Positions 34,790 to 46,840 of a stretch of 64,000 bases of DNA are shown here, in pieces. Numbering within the stretch: the stretch's first letter is position 1; every line of letters starts with the position of its first letter. The notes under the pieces were generated by a model that worked only from the letters and a program-made list of their open reading frames with translations, was not told the DNA's origin and searched no databases. Source of the DNA: Archivesica marissinica (lineage: Eukaryota; Mollusca; Bivalvia; Venerida; Vesicomyidae); assembly GCA_014843695.1 (NCBI GenBank), contig CM026386.1, forward strand, positions 90,503,955 to 90,567,954, given 5' to 3'. The position numbers and the translations under genes are program-made.

Positions 34790-37515
34790 CATGTTGAAGA
34801 ATTGCAACACAATGTACAGGCTATATCCGGACAACAACAACTGGTATTAGTTTATCGTCTCCCTTCATCTGATGGACAATCTACGTCTCCCTTCATATGA
34901 TGGAACAGCTACCATTGTAGTTCAGCAGCAGTTCATGTATGCGAGGCGACGGGAATTCTCTTCACACTCTTCCATGACATCATATTAGATGGTTCCTCAT
35001 TCTCTCCAAGCTGAGTAATTTGTGACACTACTGTTTGACTACTTTCAGCAAATGCCTTGAAGCAACGTTGTCGGTGGTTTCAGAGCATATGAGATCATGC
35101 CAATTAACAAGTGTTTTGCCCTATGAGCACCAAATTATTCATAAATTGGCCTTAGTATGATTTCCGTACACTTTTTCGCGGTTCCCAGTAGGTCATGACT
35201 TCGAAGTAGAGTATGCAACAACACCTCTGCGTCTGGGGAATATATACTGATATGAATCCTGCGTTCATATGCCAGGCTGTATATACGTCATGTACATATG
35301 GACACAATATTTTTTAAAGTAGTAGTAACTAACACGGGACTGTCAGATGGTTCGGGAAAAATAGCAAAACACCACATTACTATTATTTTCAATGCTAGAG
35401 CAGCAAAACCAGTTCCTCTCAGAACAACAGTTACCTCCAGAAAATTCCGATCCATTGATGCAGAATCGTTCAAAAGTGACATCAGATATTCTTTGTGGCA
35501 TTGAGCAAATCCAAGACGCAGAAGATCTAGTATCTGCTTATAACAACGAATTATCGGCCTTAATTGATAAGCATGCCCCAATGCGTACACATACAATACT
35601 ATTACGACCCAACAGTCCATGGTTCACAGATGATCTACACGAACTTAAACATACAAGGTGAAAACTAGAGCGTACATGGTGCAGCACCAAACTTACACTC
35701 GACCATCAAATATGCATGAATCAATGTGCCATAGTTAACAAAATGTTACACAAATTACAGTCGATTTTTATTCCGAAACAATTTCATCATGTGTGCGTGA
35801 CCAGAAGAACCTCTACAAAAGCACGAGGCACCTGCTTGAATGTCCCAGTGAAGTTGCCCTTCCATCCGGCAAGAGCTCTGAAGAGCTGACTCAAAATAGT
35901 AATGTTTATGTTCATTAATAAAGTTGAAACCATTCGAGACGACATAATAGTGCATGACCAAACATGCTTCGATCAACTTAACGACATTTCTGACCAACCA
36001 TCGAACATTAATCGCTTGACAGTTTTCGATCCAGCTTCGGAGGATGAGGTGGAAACAGTCATTAAAAAGTCACCAAATAAATCTTGCGAAGTAGATCCTA
36101 TTGTCTCCATGAATATATAATATCACACGTACCCCTTTAATATAAAGGATCTCTGCTGATCATGGCTATTGCAATTTTACCTAAGTGAGCTTCTGCCAGT
36201 GTTAACCAAAATCATCAATGTCTCAATGAATACATCACACGTATCACTTCCATTTAAAAGCTCTCGAGTAAGACAGCTGATCAAAATCCCAAATCTGGAT
36301 AAAAACACATTTAAGAAATATAGACCAGTATCAAATTGCCTTTTGTATCCACAATTCTCGAAAAGGTCATCAATTCTCGAATTGAAGAACATTTTGTTCA
36401 CAACAATCTACACGAAGAAAAACAGTCGGCGTATAGAACATTTCACTCAACTGAACCCGATTTGTTAAAGTTCAAAACGATATCCTCCAGTCTCTCGATC
36501 AGAATAATGTTCCCATCCTTGTGCTTCTGGACTTGTCAGCTGCCTTCGATACAATAGATCACGCCACATTGTTGCACCGCGTTGAACACCATTTTGTAAT
36601 TGTGGACAAGCCTCCGTCATGGATGAAGTCGTACCGTACTGATCATTTTCATGCAGTGTATATCGATGTCAAATTGTTAGAACTTGTTCATATGCGTTTC
36701 AGTGTTCCTCAGGGATCAGTGCTTGGTCCTAAGTTATATACACTGTACACGAAACCACGGACTCGAACACCACTTCTACGCTGACGATTCCCAGTTGTAC
36801 ATTCTTTTAAGCCTATTGATAAGTCAAATCAATCCGAAACAATAAGTTGAAAACTGTCTTCAAAAATATATCTAGGATGCACTGTAACATGCTTACGTTA
36901 AATACAGACAAGACAGAAGTCATTGTGTTTAGTGCAAACAGTTACGCTGAAAATGTCAAAGAAATATCTGTGAAAGTTGGAGATTCTGAGATCAAACAAT
37001 CGCCATATGTAAGAATCCAACATGAGCATGGAACAACATGTCAATACATTTCAGCAAATCGTGTTACGGACAATGAGCATGAAACAACATGTCAATACAT
37101 TTCAGCAAATCGTGTTACGGACAATGAGCATGAAACAACATGTCAATACATTTCAGCAAATCGTGTTACGGACAATTGCGCGAAATAGGTCACATCAGCA
37201 AATACATGACAGATAGCGCAACAAAAGCTATTGTAAATTCTAGGCAAACTACAAAATGTACAGAACACCGCAGCCATCATATTACTAAAACGTCTCACTA
37301 TGGAAATGTTACACCTGTGTTGAAAGAACTTCACTGGCTGCCTGTGCAGAATAGAGTTCAATATAAAATTCTTACTCTAACTTACAAGGCTGTACACGAC
37401 AAAGCACCAGTATATGTCAACAACATGTTAGAGGTGTATCAACCTAGAAGACAATTGAGATCACAGAATGATTCGACATAATTAGTACCACCAAAAAGTC
37501 GAATGGTTTCGTATG
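34790..37515 (+). pseudogene. CR1/L2-like LINE, copy A, decayed
   Basis: A non-LTR retrotransposon body in pieces. An endonuclease remnant (LVLVYRLPSSDG near 34840-34880) is followed by the EN-RT linker (LIDKHAPM near 35560, then a proline-containing FTDDLHE). Reverse transcriptase motif A, LDLSAAFDTIDH, is near 36525-36560; SVPQGSVLGP is near 36700-36730; the YADD-type box FYADDSQLY is near 36772-36800, out of frame with its neighbours; LNTDKTEVIVFSA is near 36900-36940. The typical C-terminal LHWLPVQNRVQYKILTLTYKA is near 37330-37390. Frame changes occur throughout. A 51-bp unit is repeated three times at 37024-37176. Confidence 0.88.
37024..37176 (+). repeat. 51-bp triplication inside LINE copy A
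   Basis: Three copies of gagcatgaaacaacatgtca plus 31 more bases, starting at 37024, 37075 and 37126. The unit is 17 codons, so the frame is kept. LINE copy B has only one copy at 51218-51268. Confidence 0.95.
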
Positions 37516-37518
37516 GAG

Positions 37519-37878
37519 TTAGATGTTTCGAAGTCTTCCTTCTTCTATTGCCAATTTATGGGCTGAACATCGAAATCTAGATAATGCAGTGCGATGTTTC
37601 ATATTATCAACACAACTTAAACATTTCTCTTGCGTGAATACAGTCTTAAATATATTATCACTTTCTAATTTAGAAAAGGAACTTAATTGCGTGCACCAGT
37701 GCTGTAGATAGTCGTCATATATTCTTTGTACAACCATATTTACTTCTATATTACTAACATTTTCCTTGTTCCACAAATAAGCATAACCCAGTGCTGACAA
37801 CATATTGTTAACATTAATTGACCAGTTATTTACAAGATTTCCGTTTGCATCAGATAACAACATCATTCTGTATATCAA
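37519..37878 (-). pseudogene. C-terminal fragment of a different LINE
   Basis: A 119-codon minus-strand ORF with the motif ALSRFRCSAHKLAIEEGR near its end, preceded by a WCTQL region. This is the type of block found near the C-terminus of jockey/CR1-like retrotransposon proteins in invertebrates, just ahead of a cysteine-rich motif. It lies opposite to LINE copy A and interrupts its 3' end, where copy B reads on with its own C-terminus. Confidence 0.6.
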
Positions 37879-37911
37879 GGAATTTGGGGTTTCATAATTT
37901 TAAACCATTAT

Positions 37912-38480
37912 TGAAAACATCATAATCAAATCACATTATGAACACTCAATGCGCATTTTGTCCATAGTCAGCTTTCATTCCACTTCAGCTGGCTTATTGT
38001 TGCGGATTATCTCCCTTGAAAATGACCCACCCGAAACACAGTATTGATTTTGTTATTGGCACATTTATTAGCAAGAGTTTACATAGGGAAATTAATTTCA
38101 ATCGCTTGTTCAGAAGTTACCTTTTTATTGGTATATATGTTAACATATATATAGATACAGTTCAATGTGTACTTTTTGATATGAAAAGTTTTGTTCTAGC
38201 AATATAACTTCTTGCATTCATATTAGTTTAAATGGATCACAAATACTTAATATATTAGTTAATAATGAAAGTCCTTCAAATCGTTAATGTTATGATATTT
38301 GAGGCAAATAAGACATATGTCCCATACATTGTCAACTTATTAACACATATCGTAGTAAAGTAGATGTTACTGCCGGTATTGTGGAGTTTTCATAGTTAGC
38401 CTGAACTAATATATGCTTGCTTCAATGTGATGCTAATGTATACAACTAAACAGAGAATACACATTGTCAATCGTTTGAGA
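37912..38480. repeat. Dispersed repeat R2, third copy
   Basis: Matches 58243-58760 and 62560-63115 with several small indels; it starts gaaaacatcataatcaaatc. It shares aatgtatacaactaaacaga with the 62560 copy, which the 58243 copy lacks. A dispersed element or an old duplication; no coding potential seen. Confidence 0.85.
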
Positions 38481-38833
38481 GTAAAATTAATATGCTTAGA
38501 TATACATATATTCCCATAGAATGTTGTCAACATGTTATATGAACGCAGCTTTCCATAGGTAATTAGGAAATAGTGTGTACTAATTTTAGCCACATGGCTA
38601 CACTGCGCTTGTAGGTATATAGTATGTGTTTACCTGGCTAACACATGTCATTCACATACTGCTTAAACGCAGCTCTTCCCAAAATGATTAGAAGAAAACG
38701 TTGTAAAACATCAGTGCAGCCGTCATTCCGGAAGTAATACCTACCCGGGAATGTTGATGTATTGTTTGGTTTTGTTTGGTTCGCTACAGGTCGCACTGAT
38801 ATGTTAGGTTAGCGACTCTCCGGTTGTTAATGG

Positions 38834-39480
38834 TTCAGGAAGACCCGGAGCCCATCAGACAGTATTTCAGACACGAGCGGACATCCTAGTAGAACCACCG
38901 ACCTTCCACAAGCAACCAGGATAACACCATTACATGAAATAATTAGACAGCCATTGTGTTATTCGAACCTGCAGCGTGGTGGATTGGTAGTAGTATACCG
39001 CATCTTCGCTCTTCTATAGAAGTCGTGTTTATCAAGTAGTCAATCATATGGATCGATGCTCGTTATTAAATACCAACACATTTACACATGTATGTCAGTC
39101 TTATTTCACTAAAGTATACTATGGTGGAAGGGCATATTTCAAACATTGGTCCATTATCTTACAACATGAAATATCAAATATAAAATATTACCAAGTGCAT
39201 AACATAATCCATATACAAGTAACACAATCTGAAGTTCCATACTCCTTATTTTGTTTAATTGCTTTAAAATCAGTTGACGTCCTACATGTAGGTATGCACA
39301 CCTCGCACTATCTAAACTTCCTTGTCGCTTGTACCCAGCATAATGCGAGCGCAAATAAACGAATATACATGTAAATAGTATAGTCAGTGAGTTATTGTTT
39401 TAACCATCGTTAACACACTAGATATATATATTTAAGCTTATTTAACGTTGCTACCGGTTGCTCATATGGGCGAAGGGCAG
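38834..39480. repeat. Direct repeat flanking the 44-bp satellite, left copy
   Basis: Begins ttcaggaagacccggagccc and matches 42687-43640, which lies just after the satellite. It has a truncated tRNA-like remnant near 38960-39000 and ends in a SINE-1 tail scrap (gctaccggttgctcatatgg). Confidence 0.85.
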
Positions 39481-40789
39481 ATTAAGTAACAACATCTACC
39501 CATGCTGTAGCGGTTAACGAATACGTGGTGCACAAACCTCCTTAAGAAACTACAAACATTTTCATATAAAGAGACACTGATTGAACGGGGCTCGAATCCG
39601 TGATCATCAGTGATGATAGGTTACAGTGTCATACAATTCAGCGACCGTAACATTTAACAACGGAGGCGGACTAGCAGTATATAGACGGGTACCCACTTAC
39701 TTAAGCATCCTTGAGAGGACCCATGGTATGGAGATGTAATATTCACATATGTAAAGAATGAATTAGTTGGGTTACTAGATTCCATCGGGATATGAACTAC
39801 ATTGGGCGTAGCTAGAGTGGGTGGACGCCGAAGGCTACTACGTAGAACTAGGTTCATACAGCTACTTATAGTTACATTAATTCTTTTTTCAATGACACAA
39901 AGAAAATATAGCACACTTTGTATTTATTGTATTAATCCAGTTTTGCATATTACCCTGTGTCGTAACAATTAAATAGTATATCATTGGACGAATGCTGCCT
40001 AACAGTGTGAATGCGCACGCCCGTAGCTTACAAGCAGGGCTTCACACGTTCATCTAAGGAAATGCAATAGGGATGTAAATATTTATCTGGTTGAGATCAT
40101 CCCATAACTTACATAGACGGAGGTAGGGATTGCTAGCGAACCATCGACATTAACGCAGACTATGTAATGGCTATCGGGGTAGCACCAAGAGCAAGAGTAT
40201 AGTAAGATATTATTTTAGTACCAGTCCATTTCTTGTAGCGGTGTTTCCCACCTGTGTCATTTATATTTTAATATATCAAAGTGCATGCTCACAATGATCC
40301 GCTCTCTATGATATGTACATCGGACACGTCTAGAAATTACTTAGGAACCTCTGTCCGTCACGCGACACTTCTCCAGAGTTTTAAATCATGCTAACACCAC
40401 AAAACTTTAACTATATCTATCATTGACAACACACCAATGTCATTAAATAGTATATTTAAGTAATGCTGGTCCCAACTAGGCCCTTCCATAGTGTATGTAT
40501 GTACTTAGATGCCCATATTAATGAATTGTGGTAGCACAGTAAGGCATTACCTATTCAAATTAAAGTAGTATGCTACCACACTAGGCATTTCCCTAGACCA
40601 GTGTATTGTCCGCTCGGTCCTTCCGTGTTTTATTTAAGTATTGGTGTTCTCCAACAATCCCTACCATAGTCTACGTACTGTAAACACTTTTTATTTATTT
40701 TACAACGATTGCGAAACAAGCTTATAGGTAGTATTGAGATAGCAATCATACAATAGTATACAATCATTTGACCTTTCCGGAAGTGTGAT
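39481..40789. other. No feature recognised
   Basis: AT-rich unique DNA. ORFs near 39654-39914 and 40630-40995 on the minus strand lack motifs; the second overlaps a SINE. Confidence 0.4.
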
Positions 40790-40975
40790 GTGAAGGTCTT
40801 GATAGGGCAGTAGTAGTGTGAAAGGCCCGGAGTTGGCGTCAAGCTGCAACCATTACGATTGTACTCTTGTGCAAAGCACTTATAACATGCCCTCATTGCC
40901 TCTTCTCTCTCCCTCAATGCGACTGATTCCATCAGGAATGAGGTATCGCGAGCAATTGAAATAATGTTGACAGTA
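40790..40975 (+). repeat. tRNA-derived SINE, family 2, diverged copy
   Basis: Keeps the order seen at 23025-23225: a B-box-like ggagttggcgtc, cttgtgcaaagcactta, a cttctctctccctc stretch, atcaggaatgaggtatcgcg and aataatgt. The 5' head is degraded. Confidence 0.65.
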
Positions 40976-41008
40976 CTAAAATAATATGAGTGCAAATAAT
41001 TGTCTAAG

Positions 41009-42689
41009 CTAACCCTTCTCCAAGTACCGGAGTACTTAAATCAATCCATATACTAACCCTTCTCCAAGTACCGGAGTACCTCAACCGATACATATACTAA
41101 CCCTTCTCCAAGTACCGGAGTACTTCAATCAATCCATATACTAACCCTTCTCCAAGTACCGGAGTACTTCAATCAATCCATATACTAACCCTTCTCCAAG
41201 TACCGGAGTACCTCAACCGATACATATACTAACCCTTCTCCAAGTACCGGAGTACTTCAATCAATCCATATACTAACCCTTCTCCAAGTACCGGAGTACC
41301 TCAACCGATACATATACTAACCCTTCTCCAAGTAACGGAATACCGTAACCAATCCATATACTAACCCTTCTCCAAGTACCAGAGTACCTCAATCAATCCA
41401 TATACTAACCCTTCTCCAAGTATCGGAGTACCTCAACCAATACATGTGCTAACCCTTCTCCAAGTACCGGAGTACCTCAACCAGTACATGTGCTAACCCT
41501 TCTCCAAGTACCGGAGTACCTCAACCAATACATGTAATAACCCTTCTCCAAGTACTGCAGTACCTCAAACAATACATGTGCTAACCCTTCTCCAAGTACA
41601 GGAGTACATCAACCAATACAGGTGCTAATCCTTCTCCAAGTACAGGAGTACCTCAACCAATACATGTGCTAACCCTTCTCCAAGTACCGGAATATCTCAA
41701 CCAATACATGTGCTAACCCTTCTCCAAGTACCGGAGTACCTCAAGCAATACATGTGCTAACCATACTCCAAGTAACGGAGTACCTCAACCAATACATGTG
41801 CTAATCCTTCTCCAAGTACCTGAGTACCTCAACCAATACATGTGCTAACCCTTTTCCAAGTACTGCAGTACCTCAACCAATACATGTGCTAACCATTCTC
41901 CAAGTACCGGAACACCTCAACCAATATATGTGCTAACCCTTCTCCAAGTACCGGAGTACCTCAACCAATATATGTGCTAACCATTCTCCAAGTAACAGAG
42001 TACCTCAACCAATACATGTGCTAACCCTTCTCCAAGTACTGCAGTACCTCAACCTATACATGTGCTAATCCTTCTCCAAGTACAGGAGTACATCAACCAA
42101 TACAGGTGCTAATCCTTCTCCAAGTACAGGAGTACCTCAACCAATACATGTGCTAACCCTTCTCCAAGTACCGGCCTATCTCAACCAATACATGTGCTAA
42201 CCCTTCTCCAAGTACCGGAGTACCTCAAGCAATACATGTGCTAACCATACTCCAAGTAACGGAGTACCTCAACCAATACATGTGCTAATCCTTCTCCAAG
42301 TACCTGAGTACCTCAACCAATACATGTGCTAACCCTTCTCCAAGTACCAGAGTACCTCAACCAATACATGGGTTAACCATTCTCCAAGTACAGGAGTACC
42401 TCAACCAATACATGTGCTAACCATTCTCCAAGTAACGGAGTACCTCAACCAATACATGTGCTAACCCTTCTCCAAGTACCGGAATACCTCAACCAATACA
42501 TGTGCTAATCATTCTCCAAATAACGGAGTACCTCAACCAATACATGTGCTAACCCTTCTCCAGTACCGGAATTTCTCAACCAATACATTTGCTAACCCTT
42601 CTCCAAGTACCGGAGTACCTCAACCAATACATGTGCTAACCCTTCTACAAGTACCGGAGTACCTCAACCAATACATATACTAACCCTTC
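41009..42689. repeat. 44-bp satellite array
   Basis: About 38 copies of ctaacccttctccaagtacc plus ggagtacctcaaccaatacatgtg. The first eight or so units carry catata and alternate between two sub-variants (caatcaatc and caaccgata), suggesting a dimer. The rest carry catgtg. The array ends inside a unit, directly joined to ttcaggaagacccggag. Each monomer holds one CTAACCC string, identical to a telomere-type heptamer, but spaced 44 bp apart. Confidence 0.96.
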
Positions 42690-42805
42690 AGGAAGACCCG
42701 GAGCCCATAAGACAGTATTTCAGACACGAGCGGGCATCCTAGTAGAACCACCGACCTTCCACAAGCCACGCAGGACAACACCATTACATGAAACAATTAG
42801 ACACT

Positions 42806-42883
42806 TAGAGTGGTATTCGAACCTGCAGAGCTGAGGAGCAGGTGATTTGAAATCAACAACCTAAACCACTCTGCCACGGATAC
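42806..42883 (-). repeat. Class II (Ser/Leu-like) tRNA pseudogene or SINE head
   Basis: Minus strand, 5' end at 42883: an A-box-like tggcagagtgg, an anticodon region gatttcaaatc, a variable-arm-like ctgctcctcagc and a B-box-like ggttcgaatac. With a 7-nt loop (tttcaaa) the anticodon would be TCA (42848-42850), but only three of the stem pairs hold. The acceptor ends do not pair. So this is not a working tRNA. Confidence 0.65.
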
Positions 42884-42927
42884 TACGATGTTTGTTTTAC
42901 GATTGATGGATTGACAGGTAGTATTAC

Positions 42928-43145
42928 TTGGCAACATTAAACTGAGACTCATTAATCTCCGTCAAAGCCTTCGTAAGTTTCCGTGAACTACGACCAGGAC
43001 ATACGTTAGGTTTTTACCGTTAATATTTGAATCAAGTCAGTAAGTAAGTGTACCATAATCTAAAGCTCATATTTTACTTCGGAAATCCGATTATTAACGA
43101 AGTAAGTTCACGGAATATGCAAATGTCTCAGTTTAATATTGCCAA
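42928..43145. mobile_element. 218-bp MITE with TTGGCAA ends
   Basis: Terminal inverted repeats ttggcaacattaaactgaga and the matching right end, with one mismatch over about 21 bp; a subterminal ttccgtgaact is also inverted. The left duplicate at 38990-39000 lacks the element. Target duplication is unclear. No ORF of its own. Confidence 0.8.
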
Positions 43146-44185
43146 ACAATATACCGCATCTCCACTCTTCTATAGAAGTCGTGTTTATGTCAGATTATCA
43201 AGTATTCAATCACATGGAGCGATGCCAGTTATTAAATAGCAACACATGTATACATGTATGTCAGTCTTATTTCACTAAGTTATAATATGGGGGAAGGGGC
43301 ACATATCAAACTAATGTCCATTATCTTACAACATGAAATATGAAAATATTACCAAGTGTATAGCATAATCCATATATAAACAACACAATCTGAAGTTCCA
43401 TACTCGTTAATTTGTTTAAAAGGCGTTGACATACATTGATAACTTTTTACATGTAGATATGCATATTCCGTACTAAACTTCCTTGTCGCTGGTATCCAGC
43501 ACAATGCGAGCGCAAACAAAAGAAAATATATATATAGAAAGTATAACCTGTGAATTAAGATTTGAACGATCGGGTGTACACACTATATATATAAAATGTA
43601 TGTTAATGTAACGTCGCTACCGGTTGCCCATATTGTATACAAATCATATATATGAAGCAGCATTAACAGTCTCACATTGTTCAAAAGACTATTTACACAT
43701 AGCGTTATAAACTACAGGAACAAATAGTTATACAGCCCCGGCTGTGGATTCAATACATTCATCTATGATTGATCTCGCTTTGAGGTTTTACCTTATTCAC
43801 AGCTAATTATGATGAAAATGTCCGTATATCGCGTGTAATTTAGTGTGATAATATGGACGATGCTAAAATGCGGCATCGGGAAAATAAAACAACCAAACCC
43901 TGGAGATTATGATCTTATGACCTTATTTCATTGTGAATTAGTAAGAATAAATGGCACACTTAAGCAAATATAATAGGTGGAAAATATTTCTGTTGTCTTT
44001 AAATAACAAGCCCAGTTGTTTGGCTGTCACATTGTGCTAACTAGCATGTCCTTGTTTAGAGGGGTATGGTAGGTATTGCATCTCTGTAATTTATATAGAT
44101 ATAGGGGGTTTATTGCGATATAGATACTTTCCTACCTAAATACTGTTATTGCTTTGGCGCCTTATCGTTAAACACTCATGTTCAT

Positions 44186-44342
44186 GTGGAACATTCTATC
44201 ATCCAATTACAAGTTGAATACAAGGCTTTTGTTGAATTAACTTAAATTATTTATTCAAGAATGGTACATAACACAGGAATAGTTTAGTGGGGAAAAGTTA
44301 CATACTAACTTATTCCAATCGCTTTATTCTTGAATTGATATA
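44186..44342 (-). pseudogene. Short LINE 3' fragment with a ~105-bp insertion
   Basis: Matches the end of the LINE fragment at 31930-31990 (ttccaatcgctttattcttg and cattctatcatccaatt). A stretch at about 44210-44314 is inserted between the two parts and I did not recognise it. Confidence 0.65.
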
Positions 44343-44760
44343 CCAAGTCGAAGATATGTTGATAGTACAAGGAAGTAATACACTCATACGTTTCTGTAAA
44401 TACGTTTGTGCTTAGCCGTATGTAGGCTGACAGCCATTGATGTGGGCTCTGGTGGATTATGAATTATCAGTACTTCCATATGTGATTGTTGCTATTGGAG
44501 GACGTATGTTTCGCTACTCTCCACTTTCGCGGCTAGAGGTATCTCGACTTTCCAGAAATATTGTTGCAAACACTATTTTCTGAGATTAGTTTTCGGTTTG
44601 TTGTTTTTACATTTTTTAATACAAACCGCTGGGTTCGCAGCCACAATTAGGTTCGGAACCCCAAACAAAGGTAGCTTTGTTTTTTCAAAGTATTTCCTCA
44701 CAAAACAAATAAGATAGCCGATACTGCATATATTTTATCTCAGTAAAATATATTGCTTAC

Positions 44761-45120
44761 TTGTACATGTTGATAGTGTAGCACTCTGGTAGGATGTATA
44801 TACACCACCAATGGATAGTGCCACTTCCCACACTCCAGCATCAGTGCTTTCACTAAACTGACTTATAGTTATGCTGTATAGTTTGTTTGTGTAGTCACAA
44901 CTATATGTCATCCTTGCTGTAGGAAATGCTGCATCTTGTCCAGCTGCTGTTTGACACAAAGATGCTACAATTATCAATGTATCTGCAGTATTAGTCATCT
45001 TACTAAATTTCCATTGCAGAACGTCTACTGTATTAAAGCCGGTGTAATCAACCTCAATCACTGCAGTGTCACCATTGTTGTAACATGACTCAGTTGTTGT
45101 GACAGTATACTCATCAGCTC
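44761..45120 (-). CDS. Phase 1-1 exon encoding one immunoglobulin-like domain
   Basis: A 360-nt exon bounded by an acceptor (ctatttcag, AG at 45121-45122) and a donor (GTAAGC at 44760-44755). The frame is open throughout with two bases before the first full codon and one after the last, so both introns are phase 1, the usual arrangement for Ig-domain exons. The 119 full codons include a Cys near the N-terminus (TESCYN), LQWKF with the typical strand-C tryptophan, SCDYTNKLY, YSITISQF, and STDAGVWEVA in the place of the usual DxGxYxC. The F-strand Cys is therefore missing and other Cys are present. No further exons of the gene were recognised. Probably part of a cell-surface or secreted Ig-family protein. 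Confidence 0.65.
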
Positions 45121-45454
45121 CTGAAATAGGGTATATATCACATGTACTATATAGTCTATGGTATTTATATTAACTTACACTTTGAACACCGGGCGCAATT
45201 TGGAGATATTGTTTTGTAACCATTTGTATGTATGCTCTTTCACGTTTGTAGAGGAAATATACTCTCAGATGACGGCTTCCCAGTCAGAAATATCATCATT
45301 GTACGTACATTGTACAATAATATTATTACATGTATTGTTTATATCATAAAAGTACAATTCCACTCAAACATTGAGTTATAAGAGATGAACAATTATACAC
45401 AATAATTCGGTATAACAATATATATTCGTTCATAATGTACATTACATATATATT

Positions 45455-45640
45455 GCATACAAAACGAAAATGGATTAAATCGAAACCTTATAAAGCTTAT
45501 TGAGATTATCTCCATTAAATATATATGTATGTGTACACTCGGAGATTATGAGTTAAACATATTATACAGTAATACCAACATATATAATAAGTGTGTGAAA
45601 ATATAGATTTGTATCAAGCGAAAAAACACACTGGTGATTT
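45455..45640. repeat. Dispersed repeat R1, copy 2
   Basis: Same sequence order as 22078-22250, same orientation. Confidence 0.75.
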
Positions 45641-46629
45641 GGAGGGGCTAGAAACAATAACACAACATTCTATGCAGTTATGGACAGCTAAAACTAGTAT
45701 CTCAAATATCCATACATAACTATATATAAGTTATTTACACACTGATTAAACAAAATAGGTTAAATCTGGATAATGTCCATAAATTTAGCGAACATACAAT
45801 TTTAGGTTGCCACTATTTTCCATACATGACGGCAATCTTGAAATTACGAGGCCATTTTGTAAGCGGAAGGTGTCTTATGACGTGTTTCCTCCACCAACTT
45901 TCTGCGTAACACCAAATTCTACAATAAATGCAGTGTACCATAATTGTACCCGGAAGTGAAAATATCACCTATATAACCATAGGTTAAAGTATTTATATTT
46001 ACCCTTTGAACATAGTATAGATAGTCTTGCAAAAGATAGTACAATGTATTAAAATGTTCAATTGTTTTGAAACACAATTATGATATATACAACTGTACTT
46101 AGTTAAATCTGGAGTTAACATGAATGATTCCAACATTGTATAACACAATTGCTACATGGAAATCAACTGGCTTTGATAAATATGAACACTGATTTAGTCG
46201 GACTGCATATATATATGTGTTCTTCATGTACCATTTTGAGGGTTGTACTATTAGTTTGTTTTGGTTAAATGATGAACATTTTGGCTTCATTTATTTTCCA
46301 TGATACAGTCTGACTTGTATAAACGGTATCATCCACCATGACGGTTACGAGCTTTACTGTAATGTAATACAATGTTGCTTAATATGAATAAAAGCATTTT
46401 CGAAAATAGGATAGCAGAAGTCTGCGGATCTGTGTCTACAAAATATCCAGGGACCAATTTCAAAATAAAATATCTATATTCCTTGAGCATCTGTGCACAT
46501 AGTGATACAGTTTCCTTTCATTTGTCGATCTGCGGTGTCATTATAGATAGTTATCCTCCGGTAATGTATCATATGTGCGAGAAATGACTATACTCCGTAG
46601 ACAATCATTAATGCAATCATGTAAATAAA
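45641..46629. other. No feature recognised
   Basis: AT-rich. A 71-codon plus-strand ORF at 46372-46587 is without motifs and I leave it uncalled. Confidence 0.4.
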
Positions 46630-46840
46630 TGATAATTATGTTGCCCATATCAGCGACGCCTCCTGACGAGATTAGTTATTGTTTAGATTTTTGGAGGATA
46701 ATAATGATGCAAACATATACCCATTCTCCTCTGGTTCTTTTAAAGCACCGACACGATACCTATATTTAAAGTCCCATATGAAAGACGGTTAATTTTATAT
46801 TAATGATCATATCGGGGATCGAAAATGTATCAACTGAACA
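46630..46840 (-). repeat. tRNA-SINE family 1, diverged copy
   Basis: Inverted copy with gttgcccatatcagcgacgc, ttggaggataat, aaagtcccatatgaaagacg and cggggatcg. The tRNA-like head is broken after the B-box region. Confidence 0.75.

Larger units (their letters stand above)
31419..37528. repeat. Segmental duplication, copy A
   Basis: Direct-orientation partner of 43658-51685. Matching blocks: 31419-31970 with 43658-44210; 32805-34030 with 46910-48125 plus 48840 onward; 34790-37528 with 49095-51685. Copy A alone has the LINE fragment at 31920-32795. Copy B alone has about 2.6 kb at 44340-46900. Many small indels separate the copies, so the duplication is not recent. Confidence 0.85.
42687..43640. 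repeat. Direct repeat flanking the 44-bp satellite, right copy
   Basis: Partner of 38834-39480. Unlike the left copy, it keeps a fuller tRNA-like segment (42806-42883) and contains the MITE at 42928-43145. It also ends in a SINE-1 tail scrap near 43610-43635. Confidence 0.85.
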
